This document shows, one piece after another, positions 12,102-23,695 of a stretch of DNA of 64,000 nt; positions within the stretch are counted from its first letter, which is position 1; each line of letters opens with the position of its first letter. This DNA comes from Odobenus rosmarus divergens (taxonomy: Eukaryota; Chordata; Mammalia; Carnivora; Odobenidae). The position numbers and the translations under genes were made by a program. The notes under the pieces were generated by a model, which was not told the DNA's origin, ran no database searches, and saw only the letters and a list, made by a program, of their open reading frames with translations. The stretch covers positions 3,505,634-3,569,633 of the forward strand of contig NW_004450478.1 of assembly GCF_000321225.1 (NCBI RefSeq), given 5' to 3'.

Positions 12102-12622
12102 AGATTTCAGCTGAATACCCTGTCGTATCTGGTCTAAAAGTGCATCCCTTCCAGAGCAGGATACCGGTCGACTGTTTTGTTCCACTTTTTTTAGCTGAGC
12201 ACCCTCTCTAATTTGATCTAAAAGAGCTGCTTTGTTTCCTGCAGGAGTTGGAACTTGATGGTCACCATCAGAAGGGAGGCCAGGGGGAGGTGGCGGCCCC
12301 GGTGGAGGGGGTGGGGGTGGGGGCGGGGGCGGTGCTGCTGACCCCGCCAATGACAGAGGCGGAGGTGGTGGTGGAGGCCCTGCCGGTGCTGAGGAGGGCA
12401 GGGCTGGAGGTGGAGGAGGGTACATCCTATTTGGCGGCGGTGGAGGGACTCCTACACCTGGCCTGGACGGAGGCGGTGGTGGAGGTGCAGCTGTGGGAGC
12501 TCTAGACGGTGGTGGAGGAGGAGCGCCTCTCCCCCTAGCAGGAGGCGGGGGAGGGCCTGAGCTATGCGGAGGGGGTGGAGGGGGAGGCGGCCCTCCCCTA
12601 GATGGTGGTGGAGGAGGTGGTG
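12102..12622 (-). CDS. WASL: WASL exon 9, proline-rich region and two WH2 motifs
   Basis: The largest coding exon, 521 nt: CA completing Ala276 and 173 codons (277-449). About the first 117 residues are the proline-rich region, with runs of five to eleven prolines broken by S-R, A-R-G-R-G, N-R-M-Y and similar; it binds profilin and SH3 proteins such as NCK and GRB2. Then come the actin-binding WH2 motifs: N-K-A-A-L-L-D-Q-I-R at 405-422 and G-R-D-A-L-L-D-Q-I-R at 433-450. The acceptor is TTTTTATTTCAG/CACCAC and the donor AAATCT/GTAAGT. The exon is a sharp GC-rich island in AT-rich DNA. Because of the CCN repeats, several long open frames appear on both strands, but only this one fits splice phase and family sequence. 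Confidence 0.97.
12300..12333 (+). other. G-quadruplex-type tract opposite the polyproline codons
   Basis: The plus strand has a run of GGGGG blocks separated by single T or C bases (TGGGGGTGGGGGCGGGGGC), the complement of the longest proline run in WASL exon 9. It satisfies the usual four-G-run pattern. It is on the template strand for WASL, so the mRNA itself is C-rich. Confidence 0.8.
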
Positions 12623-14150
12623 CTGAAATAAAAACAGAAAAAAAGAAAGCATACTTTTTCCCCCCACAAACATCATACTGGAAAAAAAAACTTACTTCAA
12701 CATATATAAAAAAAATTATATGAGAAAAAAAAAGGCCTCATCTTTGTATCTTATTTTACAAAGATATGTGAGCACAGATGGTATCATTCTATTTGGGAAT
12801 ACTCAACTTAAGAGCACCTTCTTGTCGTTTCTTGAAAAATATTAGCTAAAACTGTAGAATTTAGTTTTTAGGAATCAGCATCACTTCTGAAGGTAAGGGA
12901 ATAAGCATTTTCTTAAATAACAAAAATATCACAACAAAATTAAACACTTTGGTCAATTAGCGTTATTTAACATTTTCATAAAAATTAATGGATACCTTCC
13001 CTCTTTAAAGAACTGAGTTTTAGTTATTTTATAAAATTAATTTACATTCAGAATTAAATAGCTGATGTAGCATAACATACCAGAGTTTATTCAAGTTAAT
13101 CTGAGCTAAACCCAAACTGAATACTTTTTCTTTTAAAATTTTAAACCTTTGCCACCTTATGTTTATATTTCATGTCTTCTATTTTCTATACAAGATGGTC
13201 AGTTATTCTAGTGATGGCAGTAAGGGAGGTTTACTCAGGTGAAATATTCAACTACTTATTCAGAAGACACAACTATTAATAAATTAACAGAATTTCTACA
13301 CACTGAGAAACCGAACTAAGGTTATTAATAAAAATTAAGACTATTCTGGTATTAATGATATTCACATTCTTTTTCTACTTAAGTAAAAATGTAAGATATA
13401 ACAAGGAAAAAATTCAAGGTACACATTTATTATATTTCTGGAGGCATGATTTTACCAACAGTATACACAAATTTACATAATAATGAACTTCATTACTTCT
13501 CCATTCATTTAAAGACTAGAGAAAAATGGACTATTTTTAGGAGTAGAGAAATCCTAGAATTCATAAAAACCATTTGTATTTACTGATATAAACTATATTA
13601 TTGAGGGATAGTTCTACAATCTTACAAAATACTAATGCCAACCCTAACTACAAATAACAAGTACCTTTAGATGTTCAATAATACAATGATACCAGAGAAA
13701 GGAAAAAAGCCCTCATTTCAAAGGAAATAGAAGGTATCTTCTAATTTAACTTGGGGCAATCATGGGAAATATGCTACCAAATATAAACATTAGATAAAAT
13801 ATGCAGAAAGACCAATACTCACAGGGTATTGTCTCCTTGCATACAAACTTTTAAAAGTAGAAATAATATATATCTGCAAACGGGAGAGTTACCCCACTTA
13901 GATGTCAGCCATCACAGAGGGAAGTTCCTATGATTTACATTCAAGGCACACTGGAGGTCTGAGTGTTGCAGCTAAGGTCCACCCAATTCTCTCACTGGAT
14001 CCAAAGTGAGGAGACTTATTAAACTTGCTAAAAGCAAAGTCCTTTTCGAACATATTTTCTAATAAAAGAGCAAAACCAGGAGGATATGACATAAATGTAT
14101 TATGTACACTCTGAATAGGGTCAGTACATCAAATCCTTCCAGCAATTTTT

Positions 14151-14548
14151 TTTTTTAAAGATTTTTATTGGGGCGCCTGGGTGGCTCAGTCATTAAGCGT
14201 CTGCCTTCAGCTCAGGTCATGATCCCGGGGTCCTGGGATCAAGCCCCGCAATGGGCTCCCTGCTCGGCGGAAAGCCTGCTTCTCCCTTTCCCATTCCCCC
14301 TGCTTGTGTTCCCTCTCTCACTGTGTCTCTCTCTGTCAAATAAATAAAAATCTTTTTTTTTTTTTTAAGATTTTTTATTTATTTGACAGAGAGACAGCAA
14401 GAGCAGGAACACAGGTAGGGGGAGTGGGAGAGGAAGAAGCAGGGTTCCTGCCGAGCAGGGAGCCCAATGCAGGGCTTGATCCCAGGACCCCGGGATCATG
14501 ACCTGAGCCGAAGGCAGATGCTTAACGAATGAGCCACCCAGGCGCCCC
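14151..14548 (-). repeat. Outer CAN-SINE, split by a second SINE
   Basis: A reversed SINE whose T-run and tail (14151-14169) are separated from its body (14353-14548) by a plus-strand SINE. The outer duplication is CCTTCCAGCAATTTT at about 14136-14150 and CCTTCCAGCATTTTT from 14550, one mismatch apart. The body ends in the inverted head GCCACCCAGGCGCCCC. Confidence 0.85.
14170..14352 (+). repeat. Inner CAN-SINE inserted in another SINE tail
   Basis: Head GGGGCGCCTGGGTGGCTCAG, tail TCAAATAAATAAAAATC. Its target duplication is the T-run plus AAGATTTTTATT of the outer SINE, repeated on both sides. Together with the outer body it forms a near-palindrome of about 180 bp per arm. Confidence 0.9.
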
Positions 14549-16063
14549 TCCTTCCAGCATTTTTAATCGGTCTAAGGTTTATATTTCAAATAGTTATGAT
14601 TTACTTGTTAATTAAGAGGAAAATATTCACCGTATCCTACTATAAAAAGTATTAGTAAATCATTTCTCATAGTCTCATTGAGAACTCTGAACCCACAATC
14701 TTTTTTATATGTAAAATAATCTATTTCTTCAGTAGAGAGAATACAAGTTCTTTCGAACTTGTAGTAAGTACCTTTATTGGAATAATTTGCACTCTAGCTA
14801 TTATTCATTGGAATGGACATTAAAATCATTGCCTAGGGGAAAGGAAGCCTTAACTGACTGTGTGTAAATTATTAACTGCATCCAGTTTGGGTACAGCACA
14901 AGTTCAGCATTTCTATGATCTTGAAAAGTGACTGGAAACATCTCTTTATTTTTATGAGGAAAATCTATTACCAACTTTCTCTTTCTTTATAGTCTGTATT
15001 ATTTCTACATAAAAATAAATATGCAAAAAACATGCCTTATCCCAACGTAAAAATGTGAAAGAATTAAAAAAGGAGAGGAAAGGGCACAATGGGTGTTAGA
15101 TGTTTCCATGCACAAATATGCCTGCTAAGCAGATACCAGACAGACCAAGAGAAAATCTGATGGCCTAGAAACTTGCAAAACTCTATGAGTCACCACAAAC
15201 ACAAGAATCAGAATGACAATACTTCTTAGATTTCTAAAAAAGAAATAAAGTGAAAAATATGAAACAAAAGTTACAACCAATAAAACTTCTTACTATCAAA
15301 ATTTAGTTAAAAAGGAAGACTGGCACTTACAGAAAAAAACCTTGTCTTGAGGTTATACTACAAAAAAAGCTCATATACTTAAAAATTATTATTATTGCAG
15401 ATCAACATTAAGAATAATAGATAACTCTCTAGATATTTGACATTTACAGGTATTAATAAGCAGAAATTATAAAGCAATATAAATATAACTAATATTTAAA
15501 CGAAATGTAGTATTATAGAATTCAGGAAACATTAAAGAACTGCTCTCATGTACTCTCATCAAAGTAAAGCAAACAGAAAAATGCTACTCAACACAAATTT
15601 AAATTTATGGGAATACTGACAACTCCCTGAGTAGAACCGTATTTATTTATATTAAGTACCCCCTCCCTAACCCAAATTAATGTAAAAATCTAAGTATATC
15701 TTATTCAGGTTACTGAAATAACGCCAAGTGTGAAAAGCAATCACTAGGAATAAGTATAATAAGCAACAATAAAAACAATGGTGCTGTGGGTAAGAGGTGT
15801 TTTTAAAACACCCACATAATTTCATTACAATTATCTAAAGTACAGATGAAATATGAGCTCAGACTCATACAGAAATAAATTAGTTTGAGTAGAGGACAAA
15901 TAATCTCACTGGATGTTTGGAAGCAGGATAAATGAACTCTAGCTTCTTTGAAAGTAAACATATCAAAGCATGCGTAATTTAGAGCACTGGGTCAAATAAC
16001 ATCCCACATACATACCACTCCACTGTGGTGGACCTACACAGATTATTGAGTTAATGGCCTTCA

Positions 16064-16271
16064 TTTTTTTTTTTTAAGATTTTATTTATTTATTTTGGCG
16101 AGAGAGGGGGAGAGAGAGAGAGCGAGAGAGTGGGCACGAGCAGGGGGTGGGCAGACAGAGGAGCAGACTCTCCACTGAGCAGGGAGCCTGACGTGGGACT
16201 CAATCCCAGGACCCTGGGATCATGACCTGAGCCGAAGGCAGATGCTTAACGACTGAGCCACCCAGGCACCC
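16064..16271 (-). repeat. CAN-SINE
   Basis: Reversed copy with a perfect 16-bp duplication GAGTTAATGGCCTTCA at 16048-16063 and 16272-16287. Confidence 0.95.
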
Positions 16272-17665
16272 GAGTTAATGGCCTTCAAACAACTGCACAG
16301 ACACACAAAAAATATATTGGAAATCACAAGTCTACTACTTTTACAAACCTGATTACGTAATTTTACAAAACAAGTTTCAAGAGATTTGATCAGTAGATTT
16401 TACTACACATACATATATATTTTTTTTTACAAAATATATTTTTAAGGCAACTTCATAAACTTCTCTAATTTTTTTTATACTTTTGAACACATTATATGTT
16501 CTGCCTGGAAAACATTTCCTTAATAAATCATTAGTCTTTTTACTCTTCCTTTGAAAAAATCTACCTTCTATAAAATAATTCTTTGGTGTCTAAAAGATTC
16601 CACATTGGGAGTTAGGTTCTTGAGTATGACAAGAATTTAACTTTGTTCCCAAAGCATGTTTTTTTAATGCCTGTATATTTTTTTGTTTTAGGTAATTCAA
16701 CTGAGGAAAGACTTTGCCTAATTTGATCCTTTAAAAGCAGCTAAAATAAAAAGCAATCACAATAAAGTTTAAAAAACAAACCCAATCAGGGTAATATAAT
16801 CAACTCTTAGTCACCGGAATTCAGGTTTGAGGGCAGATGTATGGATGGTCTAGTAAACGTCAAGAGTGATTCATAAACTTAAAAATTCAGAGAGCTCAGA
16901 GAGATGCCAGGCGACATCTGGTAGAGTAACGCCAAAGTGTGTGGTAACAGTGGACAAAAAGAGAGTCAAGGAACACACTAATAGTAAAAGTGACTCACTC
17001 TGGGAGCATTTAAAAACAACAATGGTGCTATGCCCAAGGTGTTTTTATTAAAAATCTATTCTGGAGATGTAATTTTTTCAAAAAATAAGATAAATTAGCA
17101 TCACACTAGTTTCATTAAAACTAACACTGTGTTTCTACAATAGCAGTTATTGACTATATACTTGTTTAAGTATCTGTTTCCATACTAGACTGTAAGATTT
17201 CTGAGGACAGAAAATGTTTATTTACATCTAAATATCCTGAGTGAAGACAAGTGCTGACATAATAATGTTTACTGAATATATGAATGAATGAAAGACCGAA
17301 TGAACATCAGTAGTGAAAAAGATACAGGTAAGTCAAACCCCTAATTTAAAATGACAGTTAAATTCCTCAGAAGAATGCTTTAACTAGAGCTTTTGTTCCA
17401 GTACACAAAAACTAGGAAGAAGAAAAGCAAGCCCAAATGAATAAGGTGGCAAAGAAGAGTTTTTAATAAGAAAAACCTTATCAAATTTTAAGTTATATCA
17501 AAATAATGCAAAGCAGCCAGGCCAAGCTACTTATCTATAAATTCAAATATTCTGCTTAAGGAAAGTTCACATGAATGTGTGTAGCTGTCTTCCACGAAAC
17601 TGACCTCAAAAGATTCACAAGGAAAAAAAGATTTGAATGCCTGAATAGAAAAAAAAAAAAGTTAC

Positions 17666-17819
17666 CTTGCCTTCTTAGTTCATTTTTAACAGCTTCTACA
17701 CCTCCTGTTTTTTCAATGAAGTCATATATAACTTTTGATGTTTCTCGGTCTTTAAGTTGTGCCTCTGAGATTCCACACATATCAAAAAGATTCTTCAATT
17801 CTGGATCCAAATTATTCAG
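17666..17819 (-). CDS. WASL: WASL exon 8, GTPase-binding domain with Tyr256
   Basis: 154 nt: 51 codons (225-275) plus the G that opens Ala276. It runs L-N-N-L-D-P-E-L through [16 protein letters not shown] and on to N-E-L-R-R-Q. This is the C-terminal part of the GTPase-binding domain, which folds onto the central helix in the autoinhibited state. Tyr256 within V-I-Y-D-F is the known site phosphorylated by Src-family and related kinases. The acceptor is CTGTTGTAG/CTGAAT and the donor CAAG/GTAACT. Confidence 0.97.
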
Positions 17820-19074
17820 CTACAACAGATAAAGTAACTGTTAACTATAAAATCTATCCCAATTTTTAAAAATAAGCATGATCAAATTCAAATTTAGTTC
17901 TCACCTGTGCCCTTTATGAAATTATTTTAAATTTATACAATTTTAACATGGTTAGATTATTTATAAGCCAACTAAACTTTCTTATTTAAAAAACAGAAAA
18001 GATAAGAACAAAGAATAAATTTTTCTTTTTTTGTTCCCTATCTTCAAAAAGAAGGCATCTCATTTAGAGTTTTACTAACCCATTCCTGATTCGGACATCT
18101 CCAATGTTCACCTGTTAACTAAATAAGATTTAGGTATAATCACAAATAAAAAAAAGTAAGTCAATTTGAAAATTTGAAGAAAGGAACTCCTTATAACTTC
18201 AGGATCCTGTACAGAGCCCAACATAAAGAAGCATCCAATAAATATTGTGGAGTTAACATTGTAGTTAATAACAAAAAAACCCAGAAGGATTTCTGACCCA
18301 CAATCACAAATAATATTTCTCTTCAAAATAATTTCTCCAAATCCTGATTATCTGTCAAATGTGAAATACATATTACTTAAGCAACCAAAATAGATTAAAA
18401 ATGTTAAAAACACTTATTTTTGCCAGCAGTTGCCTACCTTGCTCATAGTGCTAAAAATTAAATAATGACAAAACTACCCAAAAGAATAGAATGAAAAGAT
18501 TTAGATAATTTAACAACTGGATATTCAGAATTTGATTATAGTACTTTCCAGTAATTTGGTATACATTCCTCTAAAATGATCAGTTAGCAGAAATAATTTT
18601 CTTCTCTTGGCTGGCAACACACAAGAATTTTATATTACAGTATATAAGATTTTATCTATCTACCTATCTATGAGAGAGAGAGAGAGAGAGCAAGCAGGGG
18701 AGGAGCAGAGGCAAAGGGAGAGAAAGAATCCTGAGCAGACTCTGGCTGAGTGCAGAGCTGACACGGGGTTCGATCTCATGACCCTTAGATCATGACCTGA
18801 GCCGAAAGCAAGTGTCAGGCTGAGCCATTCAGGCACCTCTGTATTACAGTACATAAATACTGTATACTCCAAGGAGTATAAAACCTTTGTCTTTACAGAC
18901 ATAGCCATAAATGACAGAACAATACTAAGGTTTCCAACCTCAGTGGTATATATACATAAACACATTCAAATAAATGCTAGAATTCACAAAAATGAATAAT
19001 AAAAATCTATCCATAGGCCACAGCATTACCACATATTTACAGCAATAATATTTATGGCTTGAAAAGACACTTAC
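17820..19074 (-). other. WASL: WASL intron 7
   Basis: 1255 nt, GT-AG. It contains a reversed CAN-SINE at 18647-18841; otherwise AT-rich unique sequence. Confidence 0.92.
18647..18841 (-). repeat. CAN-SINE, diverged
   Basis: AGATTTTATCTATCTACCTATC tail with little T-run, GAGA middle, head decayed to GAGCCATTCAGGCACCTC. Flanks share TATTACAGTA then T/C then ATA at about 18633 and 18842. Its tail has become a short ATCT microsatellite. Confidence 0.85.
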
Positions 19075-19117
19075 ATCAAAGCCAGTATTCGGATCCCAAC
19101 CAACATGTCCAATGTGC
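19075..19117 (-). CDS. WASL: WASL exon 7, CRIB core
   Basis: A short 43-nt exon: G completing Gln210 and 14 codons (211-224), H-I-G-H-V-G-W-D-P-N-T-G-F-D. This is the conserved heart of the CRIB motif that contacts CDC42; His211 corresponds to the rat His208 used as a binding mutant. The acceptor is CTTCTTTAG/GCACAT and the donor GAT/GTAAGT, a consensus match. The frame passes cleanly from exon 6 (phase 2) to exon 8 (phase 0). Confidence 0.95.
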
Positions 19118-19479
19118 CTAAAGAAGTAGACCAAAAATACATATAAATAAAAAATAGAAAATACATAAAAAGCATTTAAAACATAAAATATATGAAATCC
19201 AATCCAACCAATAAATTTTGGGCCTGAACTAATAGTTCTCACAGACATACCCATATTCAGGGAAAAACTGTGTGAGGAGTCAGGAGGCCAGGATTAAAAC
19301 CGAGTTTTAACATTTTTGCACAATCTTTCTGAGCATCCATTTCCTCAACTGTCAAACTAGCAGAAGAATATAAGCATATATACATGAGAGGATAGGAACT
19401 TTGTAATGAGCTAATGAAATGATGTATATGAAAATGCTTAAAATATGTCAAATAAATATCAAAAGTTTGATGCCTACTA

Positions 19480-20011
19480 CAGACTAAATGTTTGCGTCCC
19501 CTAAAAATTCCTATATTGAGACTTAATCCCCAATGTGATGGTATTTGGAGGTAAGGATTTGGGGAGGTGATTAGGTTTTGAGGGTGGATTCCTCAAGAAT
19601 GGGATTAGTGCCCTTTAAAAAAAGGCCCCAGAGAGGTCTCTTGCCCTCTTCTTTTTTTTTTTAAAGATTTTATTTATTTGATAGAGAGAACACAAGCAGA
19701 GAGAGAGAGGGAAAAGCAGGCTCCCTGCTGAGCAAGGATCCCAATGAGGGACTTGATCCCAGGACCCTGGGATCATGACCCGAGCCGAAGGCAGCCGTTT
19801 AATCAACTGAGCCACCCAAGCGTCCCTCTTGCCCTCTTCCAACATGTGAGGAAGACAGCTAGAAGACAGCTGTCTATTAATCAGGCAGTGGAACCTCACT
19901 AAATTTTGCCTGCCTCTTCCCAATCTCCAGAACTATAGAAATAAATTTCTGTTGTTTATAAGCCACTCAGTCTACGGTATTCTGTTATAGCAGCCCAAAT
20001 GGACTAACACA
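19480..20011 (+). repeat. MaLR-type solo LTR, interrupted by a SINE
   Basis: Left part resembles GACTAAATGTTTGCGTCCCC then CCAATGTGATGGTATTTGGAGG and GGGATTAGTGCCC. Right part has CCAGAACTATAGAAATAAATTTC and ends GCCCAAATGGACTAACACA. These are typical of mammalian MaLR (MLT/MST) LTRs. A CAN-SINE sits in it at 19652-19825. Confidence 0.75.
19652..19825 (-). repeat. CAN-SINE inside the LTR
   Basis: Perfect 14-bp duplication CTCTTGCCCTCTTC at 19638-19651 and 19826-19839. The duplicated bases belong to the LTR, which proves the order of insertion. Confidence 0.95.
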
Positions 20012-20357
20012 GTGCCTCTAGGCAATTTCCAAATACCATTTATAGGGAAAAAGTGAGAAATCATTATGTCTAACAGTTATTTAAAGAAACAATCTGATTT
20101 TTCTTTCCTGATGAGTAGAAGGGTAAATAAACTATAAGATGCACAGGAAGTTTACTGAGCAATAGCCTGAAAAAAAAAACAAAAACACATACACACACAA
20201 AAAAACCCAACTCCAACAAAATCTATAGCGAAAAAAGTATGCAAGTGATAAATGTAAGGGTCCTCCCAAAAAAGAAAACAAAATTTTCTAACAAGGTAAA
20301 AACCAAGAGCAGCAGTGAGTAAATGAAAAGATAAGAAAAACAAAAGAACTCTCTTAC

Positions 20358-20526
20358 TGGAAATTGCTTGGTGTTCCAATATCTGCCTTGGTTAATCTCT
20401 TCTTTTTAGCTTTTCCTTTTTTCTTTTCTTTGGTATGGGAGATGTTGTTGACTTGTGGACCATAAAATCTATTGGTTGTGATTTCTGGATTTTTTATGTC
20501 AACTGTTGCCATGGGTAGATTAGGAC
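20358..20526 (-). CDS. WASL: WASL exon 6, basic PIP2-binding region and CRIB start
   Basis: 169 nt: GT completing Gly154, 55 codons (155-209), then CA opening Gln210. It contains a linker with N-R-F-Y-G-P-Q-V, the lysine-rich stretch KEKKKGKAKKKR (about 186-197) that in this family senses PIP2 and helps hold Arp2/3 in the inactive state, and the beginning of the CRIB motif (A-D-I-G-T-P-S-N-F). The acceptor is TTTTGCAG/GTCCT and the donor TTCCA/GTAAGA. The basic run is encoded by almost unbroken purines on the coding strand. The frame is intact. Confidence 0.96.
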
Positions 20527-21479
20527 CTGCAAAACAATATGAAAAGGATATAATTTAAGATAACAATTATTACACTCATAATTTATAATTTAAATATCTT
20601 TCTCTGAAGTAGGACCACTTCACTAATATAAATTATTTAAATTTTAAAGTTGCATGTTAATTTTTTATAAAATATTGGATAAAGTACTGCCAAAATTTCA
20701 AAAGCCTATAATAAATTCTTAAACACATTAGCATAGATGGTATTTCAAAGAGAACTTATATTTTTGTAACATTAAATCTCATGGAAAATAAAAATTTTCA
20801 ATAAGAATTTAAATTTAATTGGTCTAAATCCCTTAAATTTTGACCATAATAGCCTTACACACATCCCATTACTTGTTGGTAAAGTGGTATATATGACATA
20901 ACAAGCATAATAAAAATTAAAAAGAGCATATACTTTTTTTTAATCTGACACAGAAATGTAGTCTTACTTCTTTGTTTCAACTTTATTAGTCCATAAGGGA
21001 AAAAAAGTACTTATACAATTATTACTACTATTTTTTCCAAAACTACCATACGTAAGTCCAATAATATTTTCCCTATCAGTATACATACACTTTGACTTTG
21101 GAAGTACAGGGCTCAAAAATGAGATGGAAAAATTCTCAAAACACTCATCTTCCACAAGAATCAATAGTGAAAATCTCCAGCATCTTCAGATATTAATAAT
21201 AGCACCTTTAGGAGTGACACTAAATATAATATACAAAATCTGTTTCATAATTCACAAAAATATCCTTGGCTTTAAAAGCATGACAGTCTAAATGAAATGT
21301 ATTCAATTTAAAAATTCCTTATAAATCTAAATAAATGGCATCACATGTTCCTTAGAGAGTCCATTTTAATATAGGATTCTCTGACAAAACCTCTTACTAG
21401 AAAATTCCTCTGAGATGAGTACATTAATGACAACTTTCAAAATGGTGTATAAAATGCAACCACTATTGCGCAGAGAAAC

Positions 21480-22040
21480 AGTTAATATAGCAGGCCCCAG
21501 ACTGCCATCTTAGAAAGGGCTGCTTGTAAGATTTGCTCTGAGCTGGCATCTGGAAATTGGGATTGCAAGAGGGTTTTTATCATTCCCTGATAAGATGGGC
21601 TCATTGTGCCTCAACTATTTGTGCTAACAATGTGCTTAATGCTAAACACCTGCTTTCCTTCTGGGAGTCTAGTATCTTGGTATGTGCTAGAAAGAGGAGG
21701 ACTACGTGAGTAACCCCCAATAAACTCTGGGCACTGAGTCCCTAATGAGGTTCTCTTTTAGACAACATTTACCATGTGTTTTAACAACTTACTACTGGAG
21801 GAATTATGTGCATTCCCCACGACTCCAATGGGAGAAGACTATGGCAAAGTTGTATGTACCTGTGTACAGGTTGTATGTGGTTTCCCTCAGACTAACCCCA
21901 TATGCCTTTCCCTTTGTTAATTTTGTTTTATATCCTTTCACTGTTGTAAATCTTTGCCATGAGTATCCCACTATATCCCTGGTCCTGTTGAGTCCTTCTA
22001 GCAAATCAGCTGTGGGGTGGTCTTGAGGACCCCTGACACA
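21480..22040 (+). repeat. LTR-like element, family not assigned
   Basis: Has a poly(A) signal in CCCCCAATAAACTCTGGGC near 21715, and ends TGGTCTTGAGGACCCCTGACACA at about 22040, where the terminal CA fits an LTR 3' end. The left border is not clear. The open frames on both strands at 21745-22026 fall inside it and are chance. Confidence 0.5.
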
Positions 22041-23559
22041 ATCATAGAATGGAAAACAGAAATCCCAAGAAATTACAGGCTAATGTATATTAGGTGATAA
22101 CTAAATGCTAATTTGACTGTATTTCTTCAACTGCATTAAAAACCTCAAATGTAGCCTATTCATTAAAGTTATATGAAAGAACAATGTTTATCTAAATGGG
22201 TAAATTATATATAACCCATGTTCTCTCTTTCAACTCTACTATTCAAGATGAAATAGAGCTAAAATAAATTTACGAAAGCCACCTACCACTTTATCGGACA
22301 AGTAAACAATCTGGAAAGATTTGTATTTTTAACATCACCAAAATTCAGCTATTTTCCCTCCATATTCAAAGTCTACTTACATGTAAGTGTCTAAAAGTTC
22401 TATTTGTATTTTCATATAAAATTCCATGGGAAGTTGCTCATATCGGCAAGAAATAAAGAAACTGTTATTTGAAAAAAATGGAAGCTAGTGAATAATATGG
22501 ATAAGACCATTAAAATATGCTGATTCAATGTCAAGGAATAATAAAAATGACTGGATCAAAAGTTAAAGGTTAGTTATGCAATACAGAAGGCTTATGAAAT
22601 AGTAGATAAAGGCTGGATTTTCAAATTTGTTCAGGTATCAGATTTTAGTGTTTACTAGAGTTTCACAAAGTAAGGGACTTACTGAGAATACCCAGAACTC
22701 AAGTATTGGAGGGTTAAATTGGTGCCACACTCAAAGGCTTATCTACTGATCTGTTTTTACTTCTCTTCCTTTCTTTTCTGCCTTCCCTCTTATTATTTAG
22801 CTTTACAAATCAGTATCAGCAACACCATCCATGGTAAGATGCCGCAAAACACTACTTATTCTTATCTTTATACTTAATAGAATTTAAGAATTAGCTTAAG
22901 ACAGATTTAGGAGTATCAGAATGAGGCACTCTCCTTCTACATTATCACCCCTCCAGAAACAGGTGTTCAAAGAGCAACTATAAAGAAGCAACCAGATTCA
23001 CCATTTAAAAAATAACAAAACTATTATTAGTTTTTAGAAAAAAACAAAGATGAAAATATTTTTATGCTGCTTTAGGTTATATAAAAGTTATTATTATACC
23101 ATGGATTTTTAAATGGTAATAGAATTGGGTAAAGTGAAGTTTAATAGTTTAAATTATCCAAGCTAATAAATTCTTTTCTGGGAAATTTAATAAAGTTAAG
23201 ATTCTTGTAAGCCTGATTCATAACTCACTAGAGAAAACAGTTCAGCCATCTCTGAAGAAAGTTTAAGGATAAAGAAGACAGGAACAAAATATAAGTGGTA
23301 TGTGGAATGAATAACAAAGTTTAACTCATACTGTAGTCAGACTGTGTTTCCCCTCCTCCCTCTACCCAAAAAGGAGGTGTGGATATATTGTTACTGCCAC
23401 GCAGTTTATAAAGCCTTTGAATTAGCTATTTAGTGTCATTACACATGAATTTCATTAGTACTGGTTAAAACATTACTTAAGTCTATACAGGAAAATTCAA
23501 ATTATACAGATATACAGAAAATTAGTATTAGCTGAGATATCAGAGTGTTTTTCTACACT

Positions 23560-23695
23560 TTTCATCTTATAGATAAAAACTAAGGATGAGAAGAGTCACG
23601 TGACCTGTCTAAAGTCACACAATTAGTGACAAAAGCAAAGGTGAACTCTGCTATCTTGGTTCCTAGTCTACTACCCTATTAACTACTACTGTACT
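23560..23695 (-). repeat. MIR fragment
   Basis: AAGTCACACAATTAGTGACA with a decayed GATGAG-type segment to the left: the reversed core of MIR. Confidence 0.5.

Larger units (their letters stand above)
12623..17665 (-). other. WASL: WASL intron 8
   Basis: 5043 nt, GT-AG. It contains a nested pair of opposed CAN-SINEs (14151-14548) and a reversed CAN-SINE (16064-16271). The rest is AT-rich and unassigned; the small frame at 16866-17051 has no support. Confidence 0.92.
19118..20357 (-). other. WASL: WASL intron 6
   Basis: 1240 nt, GT-AG. Nearly half is a MaLR-like LTR (19480-20011) that itself carries a SINE. Confidence 0.92.

Noticed and set aside
12248..12723. Long plus-strand open frames opposite WASL exon 9, and an alternative minus-strand frame at 12452-12676
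   Set aside because: They are complements or shifted frames of CCN proline codons, which rarely contain stops. They run into introns and have no domain. Only the spliced minus-strand frame fits N-WASP.
18607..18795. Frames through the GAGAGA tract with R-E-R-E repeats
   Set aside because: Simple repeat within a CAN-SINE; the same artefact recurs at other SINEs such as 35317-35675 and 62413-62667.
18940..19254. Minus-strand 104-codon frame covering exon 7
   Set aside because: It is exon 7 read through into both introns. Splice sites and phases define the 43-nt exon instead.
21745..22026. Overlapping open frames of 93 and 66 codons on the two strands
   Set aside because: They sit inside an LTR-like element, have no recognised domain and are of chance length.
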